A stretch of 64,000 nucleotides of DNA from Xanthobacteraceae bacterium (GCA_022844205.1 JALHMF010000006.1:116720-180719); one strand, 5' to 3'. Positions 26,479 to 36,466 are shown, numbered from the stretch's first letter. A program made the numbers and translations. The notes: generated by a model from the letters alone, not told the origin.

Positions 26479-27669
26479 TCATTTTATCCGCAAAGCCTCG
26501 ACGCCGGGCAAGGGCTTTCCTTCCAGCCATTCCAGAAAGGCGCCGCCGGCTGTGGACACATAGGTAAACCGGCTTGCCGCACCGGCCGCGTTCAGTGCGG
26601 CCACCGTGTCGCCGCCGCCTGCGACCGAGACGAGTTTTCCGGCCTTGGTCAATTCTGCGGCGGCTTCCGCGACTTCAACGGTGCCGGTGTCGAAAGGCTC
26701 CATCTCGAAAGCGCCGAAGGGGCCGTTCCAGACCAGCGTCTTGACGCGGGCGAGGGTCGCGATGACGTGCTCGATGCTTTTCGGGCCGATGTCGAGGATC
26801 ATGTCGTCCACGCCGACGGCGTCCGTCGAAACCACCTTCGATGGCGAATGCGCCTTGAATTCCTTGGCAACCACGACATCCACCGGCAGCAAGATTTTGC
26901 AGTTCTTGGTTTTTGCTTTGCTGGAAATCCCGCGCGCGATGTCGAGCATGTCCTTTTCCATGAGCGACTTGCCGACCCGATTTCCTTCCGCGGCCAGAAA
27001 CGTGTTCGCCATCGCGCCGCCAATAATCAGATAGTTGACCTTGGACAGAAGATTGCCGAGGAGTTCGAGCTTCGTGGAAATCTTCGCGCCGCCGACAATG
27101 GCCGCGACCGGACGCTCAGGGCTTTCCAAAACGCGGGTCAGTGCTTCCAGTTCCTTCTGCATCGAGCGGCCTGCAAAAGACGGCAGCTTGTGTGCCACTC
27201 CTTCCGTGGAGGCGTGCGCTCGATGCGCGGTGGGGAAAGCGTCGTTGACATACACATCGCCGAGCTTCGCGAGTGCCGCCACGAAATTCACCTCGTTCTT
27301 TTCCTCGCCTTTGTGAAAACGTGTGTTCTCGAGCAACAGCACGTCGCCGTTTTGCATTTTGGCGACGGCCTGTTCGGCGTCAGCGCCGATGCAATCGCGC
27401 GCGAAGGACACAGGCTTGCCCAGCGCGGCGGCGAGCGGCTTTACCAATGCCGAGAGAGACTGCGTTTCGTCGCGCCCCTTCGGGCGGCCGAAATGCGACA
27501 GCAGGATCGCCTTGCCGCCCTTTTCCGCGACTTCGCGAATGGTAGGAAGTGCGGCGCGGATACGCGTGTCGTCCGAGACTTCGCCGTTCTCCATCGGCAC
27601 GTTCAGATCGACGCGGATCAGGACGCGTTTGTTTTTAACGTCCGCTTGGTCGAGGGTTTTAAAGCTCAT
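26479..27669 (-). CDS. pgk: Phosphoglycerate kinase
   Basis: A 396-aa monomeric kinase of glycolysis and gluconeogenesis, transferring phosphate between 1,3-bisphosphoglycerate and ADP. Seen: [15 protein letters not shown] near residue 16, [11 protein letters not shown] near 60, [15 protein letters not shown] near 155, and the C-terminal nucleotide loop [16 protein letters not shown]. Start is taken at ATG 27669 ([10 protein letters not shown]), since the ATG at 27678 has no better ribosome site. The gap-pgk junction contains repeat D. Confidence 0.96.
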   Translation of the reverse strand: MSFKTLDQADVKNKRVLIRVDLNVPMENGEVSDDTRIRAALPTIREVAEKGGKAILLSHFGRPKGRDETQSLSALVKPLAAALGKPVSFARDCIGADAEQAVAKMQNGDVLLLENTRFHKGEEKNEVNFVAALAKLGDVYVNDAFPTAHRAHASTEGVAHKLPSFAGRSMQKELEALTRVLESPERPVAAIVGGAKISTKLELLGNLLSKVNYLIIGGAMANTFLAAEGNRVGKSLMEKDMLDIARGISSKAKTKNCKILLPVDVVVAKEFKAHSPSKVVSTDAVGVDDMILDIGPKSIEHVIATLARVKTLVWNGPFGAFEMEPFDTGTVEVAEAAAELTKAGKLVSVAGGGDTVAALNAAGAASRFTYVSTAGGAFLEWLEGKPLPGVEALRIK

Positions 27670-27683
27670 GACTTTCACTCATC

Positions 27684-27766
27684 GTCATGCACGCCTGTCG
27701 CGGGCATCCCGCTTAGGGGCGCAGTGCCTTCCTAAACGAGATGGCCGGGACAAGCCCGGCCATGAC
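27684..27766. repeat. Palindromic repeat, family D copy 1
   Basis: gtcatgcacgc... to ggccgggacaagcccggcc atgac. It contains a stretch of nearly 50 nt (from cagtgccttcctaaacgag onward) that is repeated essentially base for base at 61390-61474. Confidence 0.9.
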
Positions 27767-27772
27767 AAGAAA

Positions 27773-28780
27773 TTATCCCAACTTCCCCATCACGACCGCG
27801 GTATCGCTCATGCGGTTCGAGAAGCCCCATTCGTTGTCGTACCAGCACATCACACGCACCAGCGTGCCGTCCATCACCTTGGTCTGGTCCATGTGGAATA
27901 TGGACGAATGGGGGTCGTGATTGAAATCGATCGAGACATTCGGTGCGTCGGTGAAGCCGAGGATGCCCTTCAACTGCTGCTCCGCCGCGCGGCGGATGGC
28001 GTTGTTCACTTCATCTTTATCAGTTTTTCGCTTGGCGACGAACTTGAAATCGACCACGGACACATTCGGCGTCGGCACGCGGATCGCGACACCATCGAGC
28101 TTGCCGTTCAGTTCCGGCAGCACGAGGCCGACGGCTTTCGCCGCACCCGTCGAAGTCGGAATCATGGAGAGTGCCGCCGCGCGCGCGCGATACAAATCCT
28201 TGTGCATCGTGTCGAGCGTCGGCTGGTCGCCGGTGTAGGCATGGATCGTGGTCATGAAACCTTTTTCGATGCCAATGGCATCGTTCAAGACCTTCGCGAC
28301 GGGCGCCAGGCAGTTCGTCGTGCACGATGCATTCGAAACGATCACATGATCTTTGGTCAGCTTGTCGTGGTTCACGCCATAGACAACCGTGAGATCGGAA
28401 TTCTCGCCGGGTGCCGAGATCAGCACGCGCTTGGCGCCGGCGGTGAGATGCGCCGAGGCTTTATCCTTCGCGGTGAAGATGCCCGTGCATTCCAGCGCGA
28501 TATCGACTTTCAGTTCCTTGTGCGGAAGCTCGGCCGGATTCTTGATCGCGGTCACCTTGATCGGTCCGCGGCCCACATCGATCGTGTCGCCCTTTACAAT
28601 GACTTCCTGCGGGAAGCGGCCATGCACGGAATCGAAGCGGAGAAGATGCGCGTTGGTCTCGACCGGACCAAGATCGTTGATGGAGACGACTTCAATATCC
28701 TTGCGTCCGGATTCCACGATGGCGCGCAGGATATTGCGCCCGATCCGTCCGAACCCGTTGATCGCTACTCGCACAGTCAT
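27773..28780 (-). CDS. gap: Glyceraldehyde-3-phosphate dehydrogenase, type I
   Basis: A 335-aa NAD(P)-dependent GAPDH. Seen: the N-terminal Rossmann start [12 protein letters not shown], the catalytic [12 protein letters not shown] with Cys near residue 153, TVHAYT equivalent TIHAYTGDQ, and the C-terminal [13 protein letters not shown] strong site GGAGAA lies 8 nt before the ATG at 28780. The start overlaps the stop of the small zinc-ribbon ORF (ATGA), so translation of the two is coupled. Confidence 0.96.
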   Translation of the reverse strand: MTVRVAINGFGRIGRNILRAIVESGRKDIEVVSINDLGPVETNAHLLRFDSVHGRFPQEVIVKGDTIDVGRGPIKVTAIKNPAELPHKELKVDIALECTGIFTAKDKASAHLTAGAKRVLISAPGENSDLTVVYGVNHDKLTKDHVIVSNASCTTNCLAPVAKVLNDAIGIEKGFMTTIHAYTGDQPTLDTMHKDLYRARAAALSMIPTSTGAAKAVGLVLPELNGKLDGVAIRVPTPNVSVVDFKFVAKRKTDKDEVNNAIRRAAEQQLKGILGFTDAPNVSIDFNHDPHSSIFHMDQTKVMDGTLVRVMCWYDNEWGFSNRMSDTAVVMGKLG

Positions 28781-29055
28781 TTTATTGTTCTCCTTTTAGA
28801 CGCGCTACCCGGGAAGTCACCTGGCATTAGCGAGCCTTGGGGCCACGCGATCCACCCCTCTTTGTTGTAGCTGAAGGAAATCCCTTTAGATTCGAAATGA
28901 GGAACGACATGAGGATGGTTCTGCGGAACGATTCCATCCCAGTTACCCTTCCGGCAATCGTCGCAAATCAGGACGCCCCATTCTGGAATACTCCGGATTC
29001 TATAAACATGCGGTCCCATCTGTGCTTCCCCGCGGCAGAGGAAACACTTCATCAT
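28777..29055 (-). CDS. Small zinc-ribbon-like hypothetical protein coupled to gap
   Basis: About 92 aa with two CxxC pairs, [10 protein letters not shown] and [10 protein letters not shown], spaced like a treble-clef or zinc-ribbon finger, followed by Trp-rich WDGIVPQNH and [11 protein letters not shown] recognise no named family. Start is uncertain among ATGs at 29079, 29055 and 29052. The stop overlaps the gap start by 4 bp, and it lies 91 bp after tkt on the same strand, so it appears to be a member of the tkt-gap-pgk run. A regulatory or metal-sensing role is only a guess. Confidence 0.65.
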   Translation of the reverse strand: MMKCFLCRGEAQMGPHVYRIRSIPEWGVLICDDCRKGNWDGIVPQNHPHVVPHFESKGISFSYNKEGWIAWPQGSLMPGDFPGSASKRRTIK

Positions 29056-29146
29056 TATTTTTCCATCGACCATTCTCATAACATTCCGACCGAGCGTTCC
29101 GGTCGCTCTTTTAGACGGGTCCGGAGGAGATGTCAGCGTCTGGCAG

Positions 29147-31162
29147 CTATGACCGGCGTGCAGCCTTGACACCGGCCCCGCGGCCAAGACGCTCAAGCGC
29201 GGCCGCAACGACCGCCTCCGTGGTGATACCGAAATACTTGTAGGCGTCCTTATAAGGCGCGCTGGCGCCGAAGCCGGTCATGCCGATGAAGGCACCGTCG
29301 GTACCGATGATCTCGTCCCAGCCCATGCGGATGGCGGCTTCGACCGCCACCCGGGCCGGCGCGCTGCCGATCACCGAAGCCCGGTAGGCGGCGGGCTGCT
29401 GCAGGAACAGGTCCATGCAGGGCACCGATACGACGCGGGCGGGCATGCCCTGCTTTTCGAGTTCGGCCTGCGCTTCCATGCAAAGCGAGATTTCGGAGCC
29501 GGAGCCGAACAGCGTCACCTCGGCCTTGCCGCTCGCGGGCGAAAGTTCATAGGCGCCCTTGGCGGAGAGATTTTCCTCGACCATTTTCTTGCGGACCGTG
29601 GGCAGGTTCTGGCGGGTGAGGGCGAGCACGCTCGGGCCCATGGAATTTTCAAGGGCCGCCTGCCAGCACTCCACCGTTTCCGTGAGGTCCGCCGGGCGGA
29701 ACAGATTCAAATTCGGGATCGCGCGCAACGCGGCCAGATGTTCAACCGGCTGGTGCGTCGGACCATCTTCGCCGACGCCGATGGAGTCGTGCGTCATCAC
29801 GTGAATGACGCGCTGTTCCATCAACGCCGCAAGCCGCAGCGACGGGCGGCAGTAATCGGAGAACACCAGGAACGTGCCGGAGAACGGGATCACGCCGCCA
29901 TGCAGCGACATGCCGTTCATCGCGGCGGCCATGCCGTGCTCGCGAATGCCGTAGTGTACGAAGCGGCCGGTATAATCGCCGGGGGCCACCGCCTTCATCG
30001 ATTTCGTGCGCGTGTTGTTGGAGCCGGTGAGATCGGCGGAGCCGCCGATCATTTCCGGCAGTGCCTCGCACAAGGTTTCGAGCGAAAGTTCCGACGCCTT
30101 GCGGGTGGCGATGTCTTCGGGCTTCGCGACGGCGGCTTCCTTCACCTTCCGCGCTGCATTTGCGAGAGCCGAGCCGAGCTTGCCGGAAATCCGGCGCTCG
30201 AATTCCGCGCGCTTCGTTGCATCGAGTTTGGCGAGCGAGCCTTCCCACGCCTTGCGCGCTTCGGCGCCGCGTGAACCGGCCTTGCGCCATTCGCTCAAAA
30301 TGTCGGATGGAATTTCAAATGGTGCGTGCGGCCAGCCGAGCTTCTCGCGCGCGCCCTTGATCTCTTCCGCGCCCAGCGGCGAGCCGTGTGCGCTTGCGCT
30401 GTTTACCTTCGTCGGGGCGCCGAAACCGATCTGCGTCTTGCAGGCGATCATGGTCGGGCGATCGGACTTCCTCGCTTCCTCGATGGCGGCGGCGATGGCT
30501 TCCGGATCGTGACCGTCCACGCGCGTCGCATTCCAGCCGGAAGCCTTGAAGCGCATCACTTGATCGGTGGAGTCGGCCAGGGAAAGTTTGCCGTCGATGG
30601 TGATGCCGTTGTCGTCGAACAGCACGATCAGCTTGGCGAGCTTCAGGTGTCCCGCGAACGCAATCGCTTCCTGGCTGATGCCTTCCATCAGGTCGCCGTC
30701 GGAAACGAGCGTATAAGTATAATGACTGACAACATCGTCGCCGAAGCTGGCCGCCATGATGCGTTCGGCGAGCGCCATGCCGGCGGCATTGGCGATGCCC
30801 TGTCCAAGCGGGCCGGTGGTGGTCTCGATCCCGGAGGCATGACCGTATTCAGGATGACCGGCGGTCTTGGAGCCCAGTTGCCGGAACTTCTTGATCTCCT
30901 CGATCGTCATGTCGGCATAGCCGGTGAGATACAGGAGCGAATAGAGCAGCATCGAGCCATGGCCGGCGGACAGGACGAAGCGGTCGCGGTCCGGCCAATT
31001 GGGCTGGGAGGCGTCGAACTTCAAAAATCTTGTGAATAGAACCGTGGCGATGTCGGCGGCACCCATGGGCAGGCCGGGGTGCCCGGACTTCGCGGTTTCC
31101 ACCGCGTCCATCGCAAGCGCGCGAATGGCATTGGCCATACGGTCGTGAATTTCGCGGCCCAT
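29147..31162 (-). CDS. tkt: Transketolase
   Basis: A 671-aa thiamine-diphosphate enzyme that moves two-carbon units in the pentose phosphate (and, if present, Calvin) pathway. Seen: [12 protein letters not shown] near 27-38, TTGPLGQG near 114, the ThDP motif GDGDLMEG-type as SDGDLMEG near 153 with DDNGITIDG, and in the middle domain [11 protein letters not shown] and [17 protein letters not shown]. First gene of the co-directional run tkt, zinc-ribbon ORF, gap, pgk, aldolase. Divergent from the DUF4164 gene. Confidence 0.96.
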   Translation of the reverse strand: MGREIHDRMANAIRALAMDAVETAKSGHPGLPMGAADIATVLFTRFLKFDASQPNWPDRDRFVLSAGHGSMLLYSLLYLTGYADMTIEEIKKFRQLGSKTAGHPEYGHASGIETTTGPLGQGIANAAGMALAERIMAASFGDDVVSHYTYTLVSDGDLMEGISQEAIAFAGHLKLAKLIVLFDDNGITIDGKLSLADSTDQVMRFKASGWNATRVDGHDPEAIAAAIEEARKSDRPTMIACKTQIGFGAPTKVNSASAHGSPLGAEEIKGAREKLGWPHAPFEIPSDILSEWRKAGSRGAEARKAWEGSLAKLDATKRAEFERRISGKLGSALANAARKVKEAAVAKPEDIATRKASELSLETLCEALPEMIGGSADLTGSNNTRTKSMKAVAPGDYTGRFVHYGIREHGMAAAMNGMSLHGGVIPFSGTFLVFSDYCRPSLRLAALMEQRVIHVMTHDSIGVGEDGPTHQPVEHLAALRAIPNLNLFRPADLTETVECWQAALENSMGPSVLALTRQNLPTVRKKMVEENLSAKGAYELSPASGKAEVTLFGSGSEISLCMEAQAELEKQGMPARVVSVPCMDLFLQQPAAYRASVIGSAPARVAVEAAIRMGWDEIIGTDGAFIGMTGFGASAPYKDAYKYFGITTEAVVAAALERLGRGAGVKAARRS

Positions 31163-31364
31163 GCTTCAAATCTCGCGGCGGCGGGAGGCGACGAACATTC
31201 GGGTCTCTATCATGAGTCGCGCCGCCGTCTTCGCGCGACCGAACCCAAAGTGAAGGCGGCGCACAGATAACACCCGAGACCCCCGAGTCAATCGCCGCGG
31301 GCGCATTGACGGCGCTATCCGCGCGCGTCTCTACTGCGGCGGATCAACGCTCTCAGGATTCGCC

Positions 31365-31655
31365 ATGCGGCAAGCAGGGGACGAATCGCCGCTCGAGCGG
31401 GCACGACGGCGGCTCAACGCCGCGATCGATACGCTGGAAGCTGCGGTCAACCGCCGGCGCGACGAGGACCGGCACCGGGATGCGCTCGAGGCCCAGTTGC
31501 AGGCCTTTGGCAGCGACCGTTCCAAGCTCGCGGACGAGCTGGACCGCGTGCGCGCGCGTTCGGTGGATCTGGAATCCGCCAATCAGGAAGTCGGCAAACG
31601 TCTGGAGCGGGCGATGGAAACCATCAAGACCGTGCTCACGACCAACGATAAGTAG
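31365..31655 (+). CDS. DUF4164 coiled-coil protein
   Basis: A 96-aa, almost wholly helical protein with heptads throughout (RLNAAIDTLEAAVNRRRDED, LEAQLQAFGSDRSKLADELD). It matches the DUF4164 family found next to zapA in Rhizobiales. Position upstream of zapA on the same strand suggests a role linked to ZapA or the divisome, but function is unknown. Divergent from tkt. Confidence 0.82.
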   Translation: MRQAGDESPLERARRRLNAAIDTLEAAVNRRRDEDRHRDALEAQLQAFGSDRSKLADELDRVRARSVDLESANQEVGKRLERAMETIKTVLTTNDK

Positions 31656-31658
31656 GAA

Positions 31659-31707
31659 GGGCATGATCCCGAAAAGTGGGAACCGGTTTTCGGAAAAGAT
31701 CATGCCC
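31659..31707. repeat. Palindrome between DUF4164 and zapA genes
   Basis: Arms gggcatgatc / gatcatgccc (10 bp perfect) around an inner ccgaaaagtggg...aaccggttttcggaaaa core. It resembles a dispersed palindrome that I know from many Rhizobiales genomes; only one copy is present here. Confidence 0.8.
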
Positions 31708-31724
31708 CAAAGATAGGAACCCCG

Positions 31725-32108
31725 ATGTCCGAGGTTAGCGTCACCATCAATGGCCGCGTCTACCGGATGGCTTGCGATGCCGGGCAGGAGGAACATCTCA
31801 CCCGGCTATCCAAGGAACTGGATGCGCGGATCGCGCGGCTGCGGGATTCCTTCGGCGAGATCGGCGACACGCGGCTCACGGTGATGGCCGCTCTCATGGT
31901 CGCGGATGAAGTGTCCGAAGTGCGCCGGCGCCTGCGCGCGGCCGAGCAGGAGATCGAAGGGCTGAACGATGCGCGTCAGGCGGCCGTGGAGCGCATCGAC
32001 GCCAATGAGAGGGCGCTCGCCGACGTGATCGAAAGTGCGGCCGAGCGCATCGAGAGGATCGCTCAGGGTCTCTCCGGGCGCGGCAGTTCCGGCGTAGCCA
32101 TCGGCTAA
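31725..32108 (+). CDS. zapA: Cell division protein ZapA
   Basis: A 127-aa Z-ring-associated protein that cross-links FtsZ filaments. The N-terminal globular part has VSVTINGRVYRMACDAGQEE (quoted in part) and LSKELDARIARLRDSFGEIGDTRLTVMAAL, then a C-terminal coiled coil from about residue 65 on. Followed on the same strand by 6S RNA and the 5-formyl-THF cyclo-ligase gene, the conserved zapA-ssrS-ygfA order. Confidence 0.93.
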   Translation: MSEVSVTINGRVYRMACDAGQEEHLTRLSKELDARIARLRDSFGEIGDTRLTVMAALMVADEVSEVRRRLRAAEQEIEGLNDARQAAVERIDANERALADVIESAAERIERIAQGLSGRGSSGVAIG

Positions 32109-32157
32109 CGTCATCCCGGCTCTCGCGACGCTCATGCGCCGCTCGGCCGGGATGACG
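32109..32157. repeat. Palindrome of the cccgg type after zapA
   Basis: cgtcatcccggc ... gccgggatgacg, a 12-bp perfect stem with a GC-rich inner part. It may also end the zapA transcript, though no T-run follows. Confidence 0.75.
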
Positions 32158-32193
32158 GAAAAGGCCGGCTGGCGTTCCAGTCCCCGCAAGCCT

Positions 32194-32353
32194 ACATTGA
32201 ACGGGCGAGGCTGCGCGGTTCGTCAGGAGACCTAATTCTCGGGGCCTTATCGATCTCAACGGGAGCTGTCCCTGTTCTTGCCCCTGGGCTTGAGCATATG
32301 GCACCCACCTACTTCGTAGGTTTCCCGGGATCGTTGTCTCTAACGGCCAATGT
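32194..32353 (+). ncRNA. ssrS: 6S RNA
   Basis: An RNA of about 160 nt that binds the RNA polymerase housekeeping holoenzyme. Its terminal stem is ACATTG (32194-32199) with CAATGT (32348-32353). The central part contains the hallmark GGGGCCTTATCGATCTCAAC, then GGGAGCTGTCCCTGTTC and TTGCCCCTGG, and on the 3' side AGCATATGGCACCCACCTAC. Its location between zapA and the 5-formyl-THF cyclo-ligase gene is the conserved synteny of 6S RNA. Exact ends are estimated from the stem. Confidence 0.93.
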
Positions 32354-32375
32354 GGCTTCGCACTTTCCTATCTTT

Positions 32376-32468
32376 ATCCTGAGGTGCGAGGCAGCGGAGC
32401 TGCCGAGCCTCGAAGGATGACCGCGCCGTCCTCCTTCGAGGCTCGCTTCGCTCGCTCCTCGGGATGAC
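32376..32468. repeat. Palindromic repeat, family E copy 2
   Basis: atcctgaggtgcgag...gagcctcgaaggatg ... ccttcgaggctcg...cctcgggatga. It lies between 6S RNA and the cyclo-ligase gene. Confidence 0.82.
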
Positions 32469-32487
32469 GGCAATTTGGCTCCCGCGA

Positions 32488-33081
32488 ATGTCTGGTTCCG
32501 AAGCGATCACAGAACAAAAAGCAAAACTCCGCGAGGCCACGCTCGCCCGGCGCGATGCGTTGCCGCCGGAAATACGCGCGGCCGCCGCTGAAGCGATCGC
32601 TACGCGAGGTCTGCCGGTCGACGTGAAGCCCGGCACGATCGTTTCCGGTTTCATGCCGATCAAGAGCGAGATCAGTCCGCTGCCCCTGATGAAGAAGTTC
32701 GCCGAAGCGGGCGCCAGTCTCGCGCTTCCCCGCATTGCGGGACGCGGGGAGCCGCTCAGCATGCGCGCATGGGCTTTTGGGGATTCGTTCGAGCGCGGCC
32801 AATGGGGAATCCGCGAACCGCGATCCAATTCGCCGCAAGTCGTTCCGGACATTTTTTTGGCGCCACTCTCGGCCTTCGACCGGCGCGGCAACCGGCTCGG
32901 TTATGGCGCCGGTTATTACGACATGACCATCAAGGCCGCGCGCGCGAAAAAGCCCGTGATCGTGATCGGCCTTGCTTATTCGCTCCAGGAGTCCGGCGAT
33001 GTTCCGGTCACCGAACGCGACGAGCGCCTCGATCTCGTGCTAACCGAGCGCGAGGTGATCGATTTTCGCGGAGCGCGGTGA
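32488..33081 (+). CDS. 5-formyltetrahydrofolate cyclo-ligase
   Basis: A 197-aa enzyme (YgfA/Fau/MTHFS) that converts 5-formyl-THF to 5,10-methenyl-THF with ATP. Seen: KAKLREATLARRDAL at the N-terminus, SGFMPIKSEI in the middle, DRRGNRLGYGAGYYDM near 142-157 (the nucleotide/substrate loop) and VPVTERDERLDLVLTE at the end. Start ATG 32488 is chosen; 32464 would add 8 residues from inside repeat E. The stop directly precedes the YmdB start. Confidence 0.92.
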   Translation: MSGSEAITEQKAKLREATLARRDALPPEIRAAAAEAIATRGLPVDVKPGTIVSGFMPIKSEISPLPLMKKFAEAGASLALPRIAGRGEPLSMRAWAFGDSFERGQWGIREPRSNSPQVVPDIFLAPLSAFDRRGNRLGYGAGYYDMTIKAARAKKPVIVIGLAYSLQESGDVPVTERDERLDLVLTEREVIDFRGAR

Positions 33082-33903
33082 ATGCGTTTGTTGTTTCTTG
33101 GTGACGTTGTAGGGCGTTCGGGACGGCGGATTATCGTGGACCGGTTGCCCAACCTGCGGCGCGACTGGAAACTCGATTTCGTCGCCATCAACGGCGAGAA
33201 TTCCGCCGGCGGCTTCGGCATCACGGAAGAAATCTACGAAGAGCTGACCGACGCGGGCGCGGATGTCATTACCCTCGGCAATCATTCCTGGGACCAGCGC
33301 GAGGCGCTCGTCTTCATCGAGCGCGTGCCGACGCTGATCCGGCCGCTGAATTATCCGGCGGGCTGTCCCGGCAAGGGCGCCAAAATCATCGAGGCGAAGA
33401 ACGGCCAGCGCGTTCTTGTCATCAATCTCCTTGGCCGCATCTTCATGGACGCGATGGACGATCCGTTCGCGGCGGCGGACCGCGAGATCGAGGCCTGTCC
33501 GCTCATGCAGGGCTGCCAAGCGATCCTGGTCGATATGCACGCGGAAACGACGAGCGAGAAACAATCCATGGGTCATTATCTCGATGGACGTGTCAGCCTG
33601 GTCATCGGCACGCACACGCATGCGCCCACCTCGGATCATCGCGTGCTGTCCGGCGGCACGGCTTTCATGTCGGACATCGGCATGTGCGGCGACTATGACA
33701 GCGTGATCGGCATGACCAAGGACGAGCCAATCCGGCGTTTTCTGACGAAACTTCCGGCCGCGCGCTTTGAAGCGTCGAATGGGCCTGCCACCATGTCGGG
33801 TATTGCCGTTGAACTCGATGACAACACAGGTCTCGCCACGCGCGTCGCAGCCGTTCGCCTCGGGGGCGTGCTGGAAGAATCGCGGCCGTTGTTTTGGGAT
33901 TGA
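33082..33903 (+). CDS. YmdB-family metallophosphoesterase
   Basis: A 273-aa phosphoesterase of the TIGR00282/YmdB family, whose Bacillus member hydrolyses 2',3'-cAMP. Di-metal-site motifs are intact: MRLLFLGDVVGRSGRR, INGENSAGGFG, LGNHSWDQRE and GTHTHAPTSD. The start immediately follows the stop of the cyclo-ligase gene, so they are co-transcribed and probably coupled. Confidence 0.92.
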   Translation: MRLLFLGDVVGRSGRRIIVDRLPNLRRDWKLDFVAINGENSAGGFGITEEIYEELTDAGADVITLGNHSWDQREALVFIERVPTLIRPLNYPAGCPGKGAKIIEAKNGQRVLVINLLGRIFMDAMDDPFAAADREIEACPLMQGCQAILVDMHAETTSEKQSMGHYLDGRVSLVIGTHTHAPTSDHRVLSGGTAFMSDIGMCGDYDSVIGMTKDEPIRRFLTKLPAARFEASNGPATMSGIAVELDDNTGLATRVAAVRLGGVLEESRPLFWD

Positions 33904-33964
33904 ACTCGCGTCACAATTCCGCAAGCCGATACCAATAGCGTTCGAACCCTTCGGAGGTCTCGCC

Positions 33965-34939
33965 ATGCTTTCCCGCCGCACCCTGCTTACAGGCGGTTCC
34001 GCCATCGTTACCGCCGCCGCACTTAATGGCGGCATGCCTTCCTTCGCAAAGGCGCCGATGCAAAACACGCAAGCACCGGCGTTCTACCGGTTCAAGTTGG
34101 GTTCTTTTGAAGCCACGGTGATCTCCGATGGGCCGCTTGCGCTCGGCGCTCCTGCCGACGGCGTTTTCAGCGGCGTTACGAAAGACCAGTTCATCAAGCG
34201 CCTGAATAACAATTTTCTGCCAACCGACAGCCTGCAGCTGGAGCAGAACGCACTTGTGATCAACACGGGCGACCGTGTGGCGTTGTTCGACACCGGCACG
34301 GGCAGTGCAAAAACCTTCGGCGACAAGAGCGGACGCCTGCTTTCCAATCTCAAGGCGGCCGGTATCGATCCGAAGGATGTCGATGCGATCGTTCTGACAC
34401 ACGCGCATCCTGATCATTGCTGGGGCATCATGAACGATGCTGGCGAGCGGAATTTTCCAAACGCGCAGATCTATATGAGCCAGCTCGACTTCGATTTTTG
34501 GACCGACGAGAGCAAAGCCGCCGACGATATGATGAAGACGATGGTCGGCGGCGTCCGCAAAAACCTGCTGCCGAACCGGGACCGCATGGTGTTCATCAAG
34601 GATGCTCAGGAAATCCTCCCCGGCGTGCAGGCGATGGCGGCGCCAGGGCACACGGTCGGCCACACGATTTTCATGATCACGTCGCAAGGAAAAACCCTCT
34701 GCAATCTCGGCGACATAGCGCATCACCACATTGTTTCGATGAGAATCCCACGCGCCGCCTTTACCTACGACACCGACGGCAAGCAGGGGGTTGAAACGAG
34801 GCTGCGCGTTTTCGATATGCTCGCGTCACAGCGCATCCAGATGGTCGGCTATCACTTCCCCTATCCGGGCATTGGCCATGTGGTGAAGTGGAAGGAAAAC
34901 TACAGCTACGTTCCATCGCCCATGCTGATGGTACCTTGA
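33965..34939 (+). CDS. Tat-exported MBL-fold metallohydrolase
   Basis: A 324-aa metallo-beta-lactamase-fold hydrolase. The N-terminus MLSRRTLLTGGSAIVTAAAL is a twin-arginine signal, so it should reach the periplasm folded with its metals. The metal site THAHPDHCWG lies near residue 140, and GHTVGHTIF further on supplies another histidine. Substrate unknown; similar proteins are often called lactonase- or N-acyl-homoserine-lactonase-like, which the sequence does not prove. Confidence 0.85.
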   Translation: MLSRRTLLTGGSAIVTAAALNGGMPSFAKAPMQNTQAPAFYRFKLGSFEATVISDGPLALGAPADGVFSGVTKDQFIKRLNNNFLPTDSLQLEQNALVINTGDRVALFDTGTGSAKTFGDKSGRLLSNLKAAGIDPKDVDAIVLTHAHPDHCWGIMNDAGERNFPNAQIYMSQLDFDFWTDESKAADDMMKTMVGGVRKNLLPNRDRMVFIKDAQEILPGVQAMAAPGHTVGHTIFMITSQGKTLCNLGDIAHHHIVSMRIPRAAFTYDTDGKQGVETRLRVFDMLASQRIQMVGYHFPYPGIGHVVKWKENYSYVPSPMLMVP

Positions 34940-35007
34940 CCCGCACTTTATTTCCGGGAGTCTCCGCCGTATAACCCGCGCGTTTCAAGGAGCGCGCGGG
35001 AAGTCCG

Positions 35008-35754
35008 ATGGCCGGCCATTCACAATTCAAGAACATCATGCACAAGAAGGGCCGCGCCGATGCGGCCCGTGCCAAGCTGTTCTCCAAGCTCGGCCGCGAA
35101 ATCACCGTCGCCGCGAAACTGGGGATGCCCGATCCCGCGATGAACCCGCGCCTGCGCGCCGCCGTGCTGGCCGCGCGCGCGGAAAACATGCCGAAGGACA
35201 ATATCGAGCGCGCGATCAAGAAATCGCAGGGCGGCGACATGGAGAGCTACGATGAGATCCGTTACGAGGGCTACGGTCCCGGCGGTGTTGCCATCATCGT
35301 CGAGGCTTTGACCGATAACCGCAACCGAACCGCTTCCGAAGTCCGCTCCAATTTCACCAAGAGCGGCGGGGCGCTCGCGGAAACGGGTGCGGTCTCCTTC
35401 ATGTTCAGCAAGATCGGGCTTGTGCAGTACGACGCCGCCAAGGCAAGCGCGGATGCGATGCTGGAAGCGGCGATCGAGGCCGGTGCAGAGGATGTGGCGT
35501 CTACATCCGCCGGTCACGACATCATCACGACCCCGGAAAGCTTTGCCGAAGTCTCCAAGACGCTCGAAGCGAAATTCGGCGAACCGCGCAAGGCGGGGCT
35601 GGTCTGGCGTCCGCAGAATACGGTGCCGGTCGACGACGATAACGGCGAGAAGCTCCTGAAGCTGATCGAAACGCTCGAAGACAATGACGACGTGCAGAAC
35701 GTCTATTCGAACTTCGAGATTTCCGACGCTCTGATGGCGAAACTGAGCGCCTAA
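35008..35754 (+). CDS. YebC/PmpR family protein (TACO1-like)
   Basis: A 248-aa protein of the YebC/TACO1 family: [20 protein letters not shown] at the start, [20 protein letters not shown] (both quoted at up to 20 residues), and [20 protein letters not shown]. The family was long called transcriptional regulators and now has members acting on the ribosome at proline stretches. Lies upstream of ruvCAB in the usual alphaproteobacterial order. Confidence 0.94.
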   Translation: MAGHSQFKNIMHKKGRADAARAKLFSKLGREITVAAKLGMPDPAMNPRLRAAVLAARAENMPKDNIERAIKKSQGGDMESYDEIRYEGYGPGGVAIIVEALTDNRNRTASEVRSNFTKSGGALAETGAVSFMFSKIGLVQYDAAKASADAMLEAAIEAGAEDVASTSAGHDIITTPESFAEVSKTLEAKFGEPRKAGLVWRPQNTVPVDDDNGEKLLKLIETLEDNDDVQNVYSNFEISDALMAKLSA

Positions 35755-35756
35755 AT

Positions 35757-35858
35757 CTCCCCCTCCCCGTTTACGGGGAGAGAGTCGGGGTGAGGGGCTT
35801 ACGCCACCTCACCCGTTCGCTTCGCTCGCGACCTCTCCCCGCACAGGCGGGGAGAGGT
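35757..35858. repeat. Palindromic repeat, family C copy 3 (variant)
   Basis: ctccccctccccgtttacgg...tgaggggc / cacctcaccc...cctctccccgcacaggcggggagagg, between yebC and ruvC. Confidence 0.75.
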
Positions 35859-35937
35859 ATTTCCCGGCGAGAATGATCGGGAAAATATCGGTTCCCAATA
35901 GGCATCTTCGCCCGGTGGCGGTATCCATTTTGCCAAG

Positions 35938-36450
35938 ATGAACAGACCGATTCGCATCCTCGGAATCGACCCTGGCCTGCGCCGCACCGGCTGGGGCATC
36001 GTGGATAGTGAAGGCAATGCGCTCAGCTTCATTGCCTGCGGGTCGGTGGAAACCAGCGACAAGGAAGAAATCGCCCGGCGCCTGAACGCGATCCACACCG
36101 GACTGCGGGCGGTGGTCGCGCGCTATCTGCCGGAAGAGGCAGCGGTCGAGGAAACCTTCGTCAACGCCGATGCGCGGGGCGCGTTGAAGCTCGGACAGGC
36201 GCGCGGGATCGCGCTGCTCGTTCCCGCGCAGTCGGGATTGGTCGTCGCCGAATACGCGCCGAACCTCGTGAAGAAATCCGTCGTGGGTGCCGGACGCGCC
36301 GAGAAGGCGCAGGTGCGGGTCATGGTCAGCGTGCTGTTGCCGAAAGCCGATCCGCAATCCGAAGATGCCTGCGACGCGCTGGCGATCGCCATCACCCACG
36401 CGCATCATCGCAGCTCGCCGCTGCTGCGGATCGCTGCCGGAGGCGGATGA
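35938..36450 (+). CDS. ruvC: Holliday junction resolvase RuvC
   Basis: A 170-aa endonuclease that cuts Holliday junctions after RuvAB branch migration. The RNase H-like fold begins [15 protein letters not shown] with the first catalytic Asp; [22 protein letters not shown] carries the catalytic Glu (quoted in part), and the C-terminal [17 protein letters not shown] carries the last acidic residues. First gene of the ruvCAB run. Confidence 0.97.
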   Translation: MNRPIRILGIDPGLRRTGWGIVDSEGNALSFIACGSVETSDKEEIARRLNAIHTGLRAVVARYLPEEAAVEETFVNADARGALKLGQARGIALLVPAQSGLVVAEYAPNLVKKSVVGAGRAEKAQVRVMVSVLLPKADPQSEDACDALAIAITHAHHRSSPLLRIAAGGG

Positions 36451-36466
36451 TGGATGTTTTTTCTTA

